Positions 1 through 6,579 of a stretch of 13,777 bases of DNA are shown one piece after another (within the stretch, counting starts at the first letter, position 1; each line of letters opens with the position of its first letter). Both the position numbers and the translations under genes were made by a program. This stretch comes from Tannerella sp. (GTDB lineage Bacteria > Bacteroidota > Bacteroidia > Bacteroidales > Tannerellaceae): assembly GCA_031277235.1 (NCBI GenBank), contig JAITMT010000337.1:1-13777 (forward strand), in the 5' to 3' direction. A model generated the notes under the pieces. The model was not told the DNA's origin, did no database searches, and was given only the letters and a program-made list of their open reading frames with translations.

Positions 1-432
1 AAGGGCGATGCGGTAACTACCGGATTCTATATGCCTGAATCCGTGATTACTCCGCATTTTGCAAGGACAAACAACGGGAAAAGCATTTTCAGTCTGGAGA
101 CATTGACCGATGTCGCGCTTGCCGAAATTCCTGTCGCAGACCTCGACCGGCTGCGCTACACCAACCACGAATTTAACTTATTCGGACAGCGCATTATCGA
201 AGCAGCCTTTGCACAAACGATTTACAACGAAACCGTTTTCCGTTCCTTCAATGCCAAAGAGCGGCTGCTGACGTTGCGCAAACAGTTCCCCAACCTTGAA
301 AACTTAATTCCGCACCATATTATTGCTTCCTATCTGGGCATTACCAATATTTCGTTAAGTCGGTTGAGACGTCTCACGGCAGCGCCTCAATATCCACAAC
401 GGCTTCCGGCAGCCCGTCCGCAACGGCTTTGA
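1..432 (+). CDS. Crp/Fnr-family transcriptional regulator, 5' end outside the window
   Basis: The reading frame is open from base 1 (it reads KGDAVTTGFYMPES), so the ATG at 31 is internal and the true start lies upstream. The visible part is the end of the cyclic-nucleotide-type beta-roll followed by a helix (LRYTNHEFNLFGQRIIEAAF). A C-terminal helix-turn-helix follows (IPHHIIASYLGITNISLSRLRR), which is the usual DNA-reading end of Bacteroidota Crp/Fnr regulators. Family members normally stop a few residues after this LSRxRR. Here the frame continues with about 20 proline- and arginine-rich residues read from the antisense strand of the convergent GH2 gene, with which it overlaps by 59 bp. 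The effector and target genes cannot be told from this fragment. The family call is confident; whether the unusual C-terminus is functional is not known. Confidence 0.85.
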   Translation, partial: KGDAVTTGFYMPESVITPHFARTNNGKSIFSLETLTDVALAEIPVADLDRLRYTNHEFNLFGQRIIEAAFAQTIYNETVFRSFNAKERLLTLRKQFPNLENLIPHHIIASYLGITNISLSRLRRLTAAPQYPQRLPAARPQRL

Positions 433-2803
433 GGGAGATTGTTCCGGCTTTTCCGAGCGGGCGAACAATCGCCAGGGCTTGTCCATGAAAGGTTTTGGGA
501 GTCGGCGAGCGAAAACTCTCCATGTCTGTCGGCGACGCATTGCCGGCAGCGGCAATTTCTCCCTGACCCGCCACCGACAGTCGCACCGGACAATCTGCAT
601 CGGGGACAACCAAGCCGTTTTCATCCAGCAATTCTATTTGAACGTATGACAGGTCATTTCTCGAATTTCCGATTCGGGCGCGATCCGGAGTCAGTCGAAT
701 TTTCGCCGGCGCTCCGGCTGTGCGCAGCGTTACGCTTTCCTTTTCTTCTCCGGAAGCCACGCCTACCGCTTTCAATTCGCCGGGAAGATAATTGACCGTA
801 AACGATGCAATATATTTGGTTTTACTGCCCTCGACGGTCGAAACCGGCTTTTCCTCCAACAATTGATTATTCAGATACAGCCGGACAGCCGGATAGCGAG
901 TGAATACCCTTACTTCCAGCGGTTTGTTTTCGTAACCTTTCCAGTTCCATTCCGGATATTCCTGCGACCATCCCCAAAAACTGATGTTTTCGTAATACCC
1001 TTCCGGCAGCGGTTTGTGGACAGCCATCGTTATTTTGCTTTCGTTCCACAACACGTCGCGCAACAGGGATTGGGGCTTTTTGTTTCCGCAAATATCAATG
1101 TCGCCGCACCAGGCGTTGAACCATGGCCAGTCAATGAACAGCGGAGGTTCCTTCTCTCCCGTTTTCACTTCCACAGCGTGTCCGATGCCCGATTCACCCA
1201 GGTAATCGAGCGCCGTCCAGACAAAATCCCCGATGATATTCGGATATTTTTCGACCAGATCCCAGTTGGCTGCCCGCTCCATCGCCGTTGATTCGCCGCC
1301 GAAGAGGACGCGGTCGGGAAACTGTTTCAGATCGCTTTCATAGACGTCCCACCGGTAATTGTAGCCGCAGACGTCCAGATTCGCAAATGCCCGCTCCGCA
1401 TCAGACCATTGCAAGCCCGGATTATCCCAGAAACTGCAAATCGCCGCCGTTACCGGGCGCGTAACGTCGTACTTGCGTATAATGGATTTCAATTCTTTGG
1501 CAATGGCAACTCCCGAAGAATCAGCCCTTTCCGGGATTTCATTGCCGATGCTCCACATAATGATGGAAGGATGATTCCGGTCGCGTTTGACCATCGAAGT
1601 TACGTCTTTTTCATGCCATTCATCAAAAAAGCGGTGATAATCTTCCGGATTTTTCTGCTTTTGCCACTGGTCGAAAGCTTCGTCAATGACTAAAATTCCC
1701 AGCCGGTCGCAGGCTTCGAGGAATTTCTCGGCGGGGGGATTGTGCGCGCATCGAACGGCATTAAACCCGTTGGTTTTCAACAATTCCACCTTTCTTTCTT
1801 CCGCCCGGTCAATGGACGCAGCGCCCAGCAAACCGTTGTCGTGATGGACGCATCCGCCTTTCAGTTTCAGGGATTTTCCATTCAGTAGAAATCCTTCTTT
1901 GGGACTGAAAGCGATGCTGCGAATACCAAAAGGTACCGTCATTTCGTCCCTCACCCGGTTTCCGGTTTGGATGGAAACGACGGCTGTATATAAAACCGGA
2001 GAATCCGGCGACCATAAATCCGGGTTGGTAATTTCGATGTCTTCGTTCAATGTGGATTGCTCCTTGGCTTTCAATCCGGTTACATGCACCGTCTTTTCGC
2101 CCGCTATTTTTCCGGTACGGTCTTTGATTTGAATAACCGCATCCAAATCCTGTTCTTCTGCCGTTTCATTCAGAATATCCGCCGAAACATGCACCGTCGC
2201 CTTGTCTTCCGCGACGGAAGGCGTTGTAACAAACACTCCCCAATTGTCGAGATGCAGCAGGTCGGCAGTAATCAGCCAGACATGACGGTAAATCCCGGAC
2301 CCGGCATACCACCGACTGTTTTTTCCAAGATTGCTGACCTTGACGACCAGGGTATTTTCCTTGCCGGCAGGATGGCAGAAAGGCGTAATATCACAGAAAA
2401 AGGAAGTATATCCGTAGGGGTGATAACCGGCTTTCTGTCCGTTCAGCCAGACTTCGGTTTCCATGTACGACCCTTCAAAATAGAGTTGTATGATTTTGTT
2501 CTCCTGCGACGGTTGCAGCGTGAATTTCTTGCTGTACCATCCGACGCCTCCGACGGTTTGCGCGGTGGCAATATTGCCTTTTTCCCTGGAGAAAGGGAGT
2601 TCGATACTCCAATCGTGCGGCAAATCCAGCGTTCTCCATTGACTGTCGTCAACGGTCATTCCGGCAGTTTCGGGCAATTTCCCGAGATAAAACTTCCATC
2701 CCTCGTCGAAGCATTGGGAACGGGTGAATTTTTCCGTTTGCTTTTGGCAGGAAGAAACGAATAAAAGAAGCAATACGCTGAACAGGTGCAATTTTAATTT
2801 CAT
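374..2803 (-). CDS. Lipoprotein glycoside hydrolase family 2 (beta-galactosidase-like)
   Basis: The 809-residue protein is an exported retaining glycosidase. It starts with a lipoprotein signal peptide whose lipobox VSSC gives Cys19, so it should be anchored in a membrane facing the periplasm or the cell surface. Domain order: an N-terminal jelly-roll sugar-binding domain (about 30-180, with LPHDWSIELPF and VGWYSKKF), an immunoglobulin-like domain (about 190-295), a TIM barrel (about 300-590) and C-terminal beta-sandwich domains as in GH2 proteins carrying DUF4982-type modules. In the barrel, NAVRCAHNPP, the acid/base Glu422 in WSIGNE and the nucleophile Glu504 in FGGEST are all present, so it should be active. 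Beta-galactosidase is the commonest activity, but beta-glucuronidase and others share this architecture. It is transcribed alone, from its own promoter, and there is no SusCD pair beside it. Confidence 0.93.
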   Translation of the reverse strand: MKLKLHLFSVLLLLFVSSCQKQTEKFTRSQCFDEGWKFYLGKLPETAGMTVDDSQWRTLDLPHDWSIELPFSREKGNIATAQTVGGVGWYSKKFTLQPSQENKIIQLYFEGSYMETEVWLNGQKAGYHPYGYTSFFCDITPFCHPAGKENTLVVKVSNLGKNSRWYAGSGIYRHVWLITADLLHLDNWGVFVTTPSVAEDKATVHVSADILNETAEEQDLDAVIQIKDRTGKIAGEKTVHVTGLKAKEQSTLNEDIEITNPDLWSPDSPVLYTAVVSIQTGNRVRDEMTVPFGIRSIAFSPKEGFLLNGKSLKLKGGCVHHDNGLLGAASIDRAEERKVELLKTNGFNAVRCAHNPPAEKFLEACDRLGILVIDEAFDQWQKQKNPEDYHRFFDEWHEKDVTSMVKRDRNHPSIIMWSIGNEIPERADSSGVAIAKELKSIIRKYDVTRPVTAAICSFWDNPGLQWSDAERAFANLDVCGYNYRWDVYESDLKQFPDRVLFGGESTAMERAANWDLVEKYPNIIGDFVWTALDYLGESGIGHAVEVKTGEKEPPLFIDWPWFNAWCGDIDICGNKKPQSLLRDVLWNESKITMAVHKPLPEGYYENISFWGWSQEYPEWNWKGYENKPLEVRVFTRYPAVRLYLNNQLLEEKPVSTVEGSKTKYIASFTVNYLPGELKAVGVASGEEKESVTLRTAGAPAKIRLTPDRARIGNSRNDLSYVQIELLDENGLVVPDADCPVRLSVAGQGEIAAAGNASPTDMESFRSPTPKTFHGQALAIVRPLGKAGTISLKAVADGLPEAVVDIEALP

Positions 2804-2832
2804 ACGACAGTTATTTTAAAAGATTAACGGGG

Positions 2833-2862
2833 CAAAATTACTCAATTTTTTGGATGTGCAAA
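2833..2862 (-). promoter_or_regulatory. Predicted Bacteroidota promoter for the GH2 gene
   Basis: On the minus strand a TTTG (plus-strand 2859-2862) is followed after 18 nt by TAATTTTG (plus-strand 2833-2840), matching the -33/-7 pattern of the Bacteroidota primary sigma factor. Transcription would start about 25 nt before the ATG at 2803. The spacer is about 1 nt shorter than usual. Confidence 0.55.
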
Positions 2863-2935
2863 AGAAATTTTTGGACAAAAGGTTGGAAAGAGTTCTGAAT
2901 TGTTTCTGTGATATGTTTTCGGTGCTGGTTTTTTT

Positions 2936-2979
2936 ACAGAATTGAATTCTGTTAATTTTGAAAATTCTGTTAATTCTGT
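2936..2979. repeat. Palindrome and direct repeats of AATTCTGTTAATT
   Basis: ACAGAATT-G-AATTCTGT (2936-2952) is a perfect inverted repeat. It overlaps two copies of AATTCTGTTAATT (2945-2957 and 2963-2975, an 18-bp period), with a further AATTCTGT at 2972-2979. The DNA is AT-rich and non-coding. The role is unknown. Confidence 0.6.
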
Positions 2980-3015
2980 GAAATGTATTGGAAAGCGATT
3001 CGTGATGGCGGGAGA

Positions 3016-3138
3016 AAGGAGGAATTCTGACGTAGTCTTGAACCCAGTTAGAATTAAAAACGGACAATCGTCCCCAACCACCCCGCCGTTTCGCGACACC
3101 CCTCGAGGAGGGGAATTTATCCGGCGCAATTCCTCCTT
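3016..3138. repeat. Intergenic repeat bounded by 11-bp inverted repeats
   Basis: AAGGAGGAATT at 3016-3026 and its exact reverse complement at 3128-3138 bracket a roughly 100-bp C-rich segment. The segment contains the hairpin CCCCTC-GAG-GAGGGG (3099-3113). Runs such as CCCCAACCACCCCGCC resemble dispersed intergenic repeats I recall from Bacteroidota. No open frame here looks like a real gene. Copy number in the genome cannot be judged from one window. Confidence 0.5.
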
Positions 3139-3171
3139 GGGAACAAGGCTATTAAGTTCTGTATTTTCAAT

Positions 3172-3243
3172 TCCCCGAAGGGGATGAATAATATGGAAAA
3201 GCCGGATGTTTCATAACTGCAGGCGAGCGGAGCGTTGCCGCAG
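3172..3243. repeat. Two-hairpin intergenic repeat element
   Basis: A TCCCC-GAA-GGGGA hairpin (3172-3184) is followed by a stronger stem, CTGC and GGCGA (3217-3226) pairing with TTGCC and GCAG (3235-3243), with one bulged A and an 8-nt loop. The sequence is non-coding and far more GC-structured than its AT-rich surroundings. This suggests a dispersed palindromic element rather than part of a neighbouring gene. Confidence 0.45.
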
Positions 3244-3380
3244 GCAAACAAACAGAAGCAAGCGAATCGGGGAATTGGTGTGTAGAATTTGAAGATTCAA
3301 TCTAAATTCCAAAATTTCAGTAACCCGCTGACGCCGATTTGCAATCCCTGCCGTCCGCTGAGGCTGTCTTGAATGCAATC

Positions 3381-3413
3381 ATCCTTAGCGAAACTTCGCT
3401 TTCGGATTTTTTT
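3381..3413 (+). terminator. Terminator-like hairpin with T-tract before the DUF2179 promoter
   Basis: ATCC, then AGCGA-AACT-TCGCT, then GGAT form a two-part stem (3381-3407) that runs directly into seven T residues, the layout of an intrinsic terminator on the plus strand. No plus-strand gene lies immediately upstream. It either ends an unrecognised transcript from the 2.9-3.4 kb repeat zone or shields the next promoter. Confidence 0.4.
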
Positions 3414-3421
3414 GAGGCAAA

Positions 3422-3455
3422 TTGACAAAAGTACGAAAAATTTTGCATATCTTTG
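3422..3455 (+). promoter_or_regulatory. Predicted promoter for the DUF2179-crcB operon
   Basis: TTGAC at 3422-3426 and TATCTTTG at 3448-3455 fit the Bacteroidota -33/-7 pattern, with a slightly long spacer of 23 nt after TTG. The predicted transcript begins about 20 nt before the ATG at 3481. This also argues that the in-frame upstream ATG at 3373 is not used. Confidence 0.65.
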
Positions 3456-3480
3456 TACCTGCAATTCATTAAAAATAATT

Positions 3481-4041
3481 ATGTTTGAAATTTTTGACAC
3501 TTATCCCTGGTTGCTGCCGGTTGTGATTTTTTTCGGTCGTATTTGCGATGTTACGCTGGGAACGTTGCGTATCATATTTGTCTCAAAAGGAGAACGTTAC
3601 AAGGCTCCGATCGTCGGATTTTTTGAGGTTTTCATCTGGGTGGTCATTATCTCCCAGGTCTTTTCGCACGCAAGCAGTCTGATTCACTACGTTTCCTACG
3701 CAGCAGGCTATGCATCAGGTAATTACGTCGGTATTTTGGTAGAGAATAAAATTGCGTTCGGATACATTCTGTTCCGCGTCTATGCCAAAAATGACGGGCA
3801 CGAGTTGAAGCAGGAATTGAGCAACAACGGTTTCGGCTCTACTTTCGTTCGCGGCGAAGGCGCCATTTCGGAAGTTGATATTATTGAGACGGTTGTGAGC
3901 CGAAAATCCTACCAGAAAGTGGTCGAAATCATCGAAAAGTTTGATCCCAAGGCGTTTTATCTCGTCGAAGACATCCGCAGCAAACAGAAAGGCGTTTTTG
4001 CCATGACTTCGGCAGGCGGATTTCCGCGACCGGGAAAATAA
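3481..4041 (+). CDS. DUF2179 / UPF0316-family membrane protein
   Basis: The 186-residue protein has an N-terminal membrane part of about three helices (residues 8-20, 43-62 and 65-85), with the conserved run FFGRICDVTLGTLRIIFVSKGERY and an acidic FFEVFIWV segment. A soluble C-terminal DUF2179 domain follows (about 95-172), ending in a typical KAFYLVEDIRSKQKG stretch. DUF2179 domains are found in several bacterial membrane proteins whose biochemical role is not settled. An ATG at 3373 would extend the protein by 36 residues, but that extension covers the promoter and lacks family resemblance, so 3481 is chosen. The gene lies 12 bp before crcB on the same strand and probably shares its transcript. 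The family call is strong; the function is unknown. Confidence 0.88.
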   Translation: MFEIFDTYPWLLPVVIFFGRICDVTLGTLRIIFVSKGERYKAPIVGFFEVFIWVVIISQVFSHASSLIHYVSYAAGYASGNYVGILVENKIAFGYILFRVYAKNDGHELKQELSNNGFGSTFVRGEGAISEVDIIETVVSRKSYQKVVEIIEKFDPKAFYLVEDIRSKQKGVFAMTSAGGFPRPGK

Positions 4042-4053
4042 AAATAACTGATT

Positions 4054-4422
4054 ATGAGGCAAATATTATTGGTTGCGGCAGGCGGGGCGATTGGTACGGT
4101 TTTACGGTTTCTAATCGGCGAATGGAATGTATTGAAGACACAAAGCGGCTTTCCCTACGCCACGTTAATTATCAACTTAACCGGCTGTTTATTAATCGGT
4201 TTGGCGATGGGATTGATGGCTAAAAATGAAATGTTATCGCATCATTTCCGGCTGTTTTTCGTGGTCGGTTTTTGCGGCGGGTTCACCACTTTTTCGGCTT
4301 TCAGTCGCGAAACGTTGTTGCTGCTTTCCAATAATCTTTATTTTCAGGCGATTATCTATGTTTTAGCGAGTATTGTTCTGGGGGTTTTGCTTACTTTTTT
4401 GGGGTATTTTGTTTTGAAGTAG
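4054..4422 (+). CDS. crcB: Fluoride ion channel CrcB/Fluc
   Basis: At 122 residues with four predicted transmembrane helices, this has the normal length and layout of a Fluc channel, which works as a dimer in the inner membrane and lets toxic fluoride leave the cell. Family signatures are present in order: GGAIGTVLRF near the N-terminus, TLIINLTGCLLIG in the second helix with the pore-lining Asn, and GFCGGFTTFSAFSRE in the third helix with the TTFS break and the Phe-box residues. It is the second gene of a short operon after the DUF2179 protein. Some bacteria carry two crcB copies; only one is seen here. I saw no fluoride riboswitch, and the predicted leader is too short to hold one. Confidence 0.93.
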   Translation: MRQILLVAAGGAIGTVLRFLIGEWNVLKTQSGFPYATLIINLTGCLLIGLAMGLMAKNEMLSHHFRLFFVVGFCGGFTTFSAFSRETLLLLSNNLYFQAIIYVLASIVLGVLLTFLGYFVLK

Positions 4423-4433
4423 AAACTCGACAA

Positions 4434-4458
4434 ATCCTTCTAAAGAAGGGATATTTTC
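4434..4458 (+). terminator. Probable terminator after crcB
   Basis: ATCCTTC (4434-4440) pairs across a TAAA loop with GAAGGGAT (4445-4452), leaving one bulged G, and is followed by ATTTTC. It lies 12 bp past the crcB stop codon. The T-tract is short, so efficiency is uncertain. Confidence 0.45.
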
Positions 4459-4604
4459 AAACACTCTTCACCGTCGCCATACCCGTAAATTTTCTCCTTT
4501 CATTTCTTCATTTGCCTGTTTTCATTCAATCTTCTATTTATCAGCAATTTATCAGAAAAAACACCGGATTCCAATTGTTAAATCCAAAAAAAAACCGCAC
4601 TTTA

Positions 4605-4637
4605 TTTGTTTTTTCAAAAAAATAATCTCTATCTTTG
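4605..4637 (+). promoter_or_regulatory. Predicted promoter upstream of the carrier-peptidase-cyanophycinase block
   Basis: TTTG at 4605-4608 and TATCTTTG at 4630-4637 are separated by 21 nt, an excellent match to the Bacteroidota consensus and the best promoter in the window. The expected transcription start is near 4644, which leaves a roughly 340-nt leader before the carrier gene. Confidence 0.7.
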
Positions 4638-4643
4638 CGGTCA

Positions 4644-4981
4644 TGATAAGGAGCAAAAACTACATATTACTAAAAACGGTTATTGACCGACGCTTTGTGG
4701 AAGCCCATATTATTCCAATTTCCGAGTTGAAACATGAGGTTTTCGATATCGCTGTGCCTTGCAGTTAAGATTTTCTTTCCGGAAAAATTTTACGTATTAT
4801 TTTATGTTCTTGTAAAGGAAATCTTCTTTTCAACGGAAACCCTTTTAGTATGAACTCATCCAATTCTAATATCAAAAAATATGAACAGGACATTATCTAT
4901 TGAACAAACAACCCAAATACAAGGCGCAGCGGCGCCGATAAGCGGCGATTCTTTCTCATACGCAAACCATGATAAAACTGC
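4644..4981 (+). other. Long, apparently structured leader before the YfcC gene
   Basis: No gene is recognised in this 340-nt stretch. Stems that can be drawn by eye are: AAGGAGCA (4648-4655) with TGTGCCTT (4753-4760), with one A.G mismatch and one G.U pair; AAAAC (4656-4660) with GTTTT (4739-4743); CGGT-TATTG-ACCG, near 4677-4689; and a 12-bp helix AAGATTTTCTTT (4767-4778) with AAAGGAAATCTT (4814-4825), with one G.U pair. A compact GGCGC-AGCG-GCGCC hairpin (4923-4936) comes shortly before the carrier start. Small frames of 41, 17 and 36 codons are also present (4643-4768, 4850-4903 and 4881-4991). It may be a regulatory leader, or a separate small RNA (6S-like is conceivable) followed by a second, unseen promoter. 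Confidence 0.35.
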
Positions 4982-6577
4982 ATGCCCATGAAAAAGAAAC
5001 GTTCCATTCCGCATACCTATGTCATTATTTTTGCCATCATCGTCGTATGCGCGCTGCTGACATGGATTCTTCCCGGCGGAGAATATGTGCACAGCGAAGT
5101 CGAGGTGGATGGCGTAATGACCTCAAAAATAGCATTTAACTACGTCGAGTCTCAACCGCAAAGCTGGCAGATTTTCAGCGCCCTGTTTAACGGATTTGTG
5201 CGTCAGTCGGGCATTATAGCCTTCATTTTCATCATGGGCGGCGCATTCTGGATACTCAATTCGAGCAAGGCGATAGATGCGGGAATCCACTCCTTTTTGC
5301 GATGGGCAACGCGACTGGAGAGGATTCCCTTTGTCAGAAAATTAGGCGTGGGAAATATTGTCATCGTATTGGTGATGACCGTATTCAGTCTTTTCGGAGC
5401 CGTTTTCGGCATGAGCGAGGAGACGATAGCCTTCGTCATTATCATCGTTCCGCTGGCAATTTCCATGGGATACGATTCCATCGTGGGCGTGTGCATGGTC
5501 TATCTGGCGGCGCACGTCGGTTTTGCCGGCGCCATTCTCAATCCCTTTACCATCGGCATTGCGCAGGGAATTTCCGGGCTGCCGCTCTTTTCCGGACTTG
5601 AATACCGGTTTGTTTGCTGGGTCATCGTAACAATTATTTCCATCGCATTTGTATTATGGTACGCGCGTAAAGTAAAGCGGCATCCCGAAAAATCTCCCAT
5701 GTATGAGGAAGATGCTTTCTGGAGAGAACGGGGCGAGGAACACGGAACGGACGTCGTGTATCACACGCCGTTTTCCACGTGGATCAGTTATGGCTTGGCA
5801 GTGGTTGGCATGGGAATTATGGCTTTTCTCTATCCGGTAACTTCCATGACCGTCGGAAACAGTACGATTACGGTTCCCTATTTGATACCCGGTCTTACGG
5901 TTTTATTTGCCGTCGTCGCCGCGCTGGCAGCGCGTAAATCGGTGCATTTTTACATTTTGACGGTGCTGATATATTCCATTATCTACCTGATTGTAGGCGT
6001 AATGGGCTATAAATGGTATATTGGGGAAATTTCGGGACTCTTTATGGTGATGGGACTCTTGAGCGGGATTGCGATGGGAGATACGGGCAATTTGATCAGT
6101 CAGAAGTTTATTGACGGAGCCAAGGATCTTCTTTCCGCCGCATTGGTGGTGGGATTGGGAGGCGGAATCATCATCATTCTGGAAAACGGACAGGTGATTG
6201 ATACGATTTTATACAAACTGGCGCAGGGAATGGAAGGCGTCGGACAAATCGCCTCGATGGGCGTGATGTATGTGATTCAAACGTGTATCAACATGATTAT
6301 TGCTTCGGGCAGCGCCAAAGCCGCCCTGACGATGCCCATCATGGCTCCCTTCTCGGATTTGATCGGCATATCGCGTCAAACGGCGGTCATGGCGTTCCAG
6401 TTCGAGTTCACCTCAATGTTTGCGCCCACTTCCGGCGTATTGATCGGCGTGTTGGGGATAGCCCGGATACCGTTTGGAAAATGGTTCAAATGGGTTTGGA
6501 AGTTCATCCTGTTCATGGTGCTGCTGGGCTTCCTGCTGCTTATTCCTACTGTTACAATGAAACTTAACGGATTTTAA
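4982..6577 (+). CDS. YfcC-family inner-membrane carrier (amino acid/peptide transporter)
   Basis: This 531-residue, strongly hydrophobic protein has about 12 membrane segments and belongs to the YfcC group, related to DcuC and basic amino acid antiporters. The N-terminus KKKRSIPHTYVIIFAIIVVCALLTWILPGGEY is typical. Two internal re-entrant signatures are clear: MSEETIAFVIIIVPLA with GAILNPFTIGIAQG (about 141-203), and SGSAKAALTMPIMAPFSDLIGISRQ (about 442-466) ending in APTSG (481-485). As I recall the family, the segment before this PTSG is usually FGDGFTN; here residues 474-479 read FEFTSM, a non-conservative change in a likely substrate-site loop. Start is ATG 4982 or ATG 4988; the latter overlaps the stop of a 36-codon frame as ATGA. 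The gene ends 2 bp before the M20 peptidase gene, so the two are co-transcribed. Substrate is not shown; a dipeptide or arginine fits the context. Confidence 0.88.
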   Translation: MPMKKKRSIPHTYVIIFAIIVVCALLTWILPGGEYVHSEVEVDGVMTSKIAFNYVESQPQSWQIFSALFNGFVRQSGIIAFIFIMGGAFWILNSSKAIDAGIHSFLRWATRLERIPFVRKLGVGNIVIVLVMTVFSLFGAVFGMSEETIAFVIIIVPLAISMGYDSIVGVCMVYLAAHVGFAGAILNPFTIGIAQGISGLPLFSGLEYRFVCWVIVTIISIAFVLWYARKVKRHPEKSPMYEEDAFWRERGEEHGTDVVYHTPFSTWISYGLAVVGMGIMAFLYPVTSMTVGNSTITVPYLIPGLTVLFAVVAALAARKSVHFYILTVLIYSIIYLIVGVMGYKWYIGEISGLFMVMGLLSGIAMGDTGNLISQKFIDGAKDLLSAALVVGLGGGIIIILENGQVIDTILYKLAQGMEGVGQIASMGVMYVIQTCINMIIASGSAKAALTMPIMAPFSDLIGISRQTAVMAFQFEFTSMFAPTSGVLIGVLGIARIPFGKWFKWVWKFILFMVLLGFLLLIPTVTMKLNGF

Positions 6578-6579
6578 AT

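Noticed and set aside
2057..2764. Plus-strand open frame (235 codons) antisense to the GH2 gene
   Set aside because: The minus strand encodes a full GH2 enzyme with catalytic residues; the antisense translation has no recognisable motif or start region.
3373..3480. Upstream ATG giving a 36-residue longer DUF2179 protein
   Set aside because: The extension overlaps the predicted promoter and terminator-like stem and does not resemble the family N-terminus; ATG 3481 gives the normal length.
3456..3480. Fluoride riboswitch before the crcB operon
   Set aside because: The predicted leader is only about 20 nt, too short for the roughly 60-80 nt crcB motif, and no matching sequence is seen.
3297..3500. 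67-codon minus-strand frame in the repeat zone
   Set aside because: It starts inside the DUF2179 gene, crosses its promoter antisense, and ends in a repeat-like sequence; no family resemblance.
4643..4768. 41-codon frame directly after the promoter at 4605-4637
   Set aside because: The ATG would coincide with the expected transcription start, leaving no leader, and the peptide resembles nothing known; the sequence is better explained as folded leader RNA.
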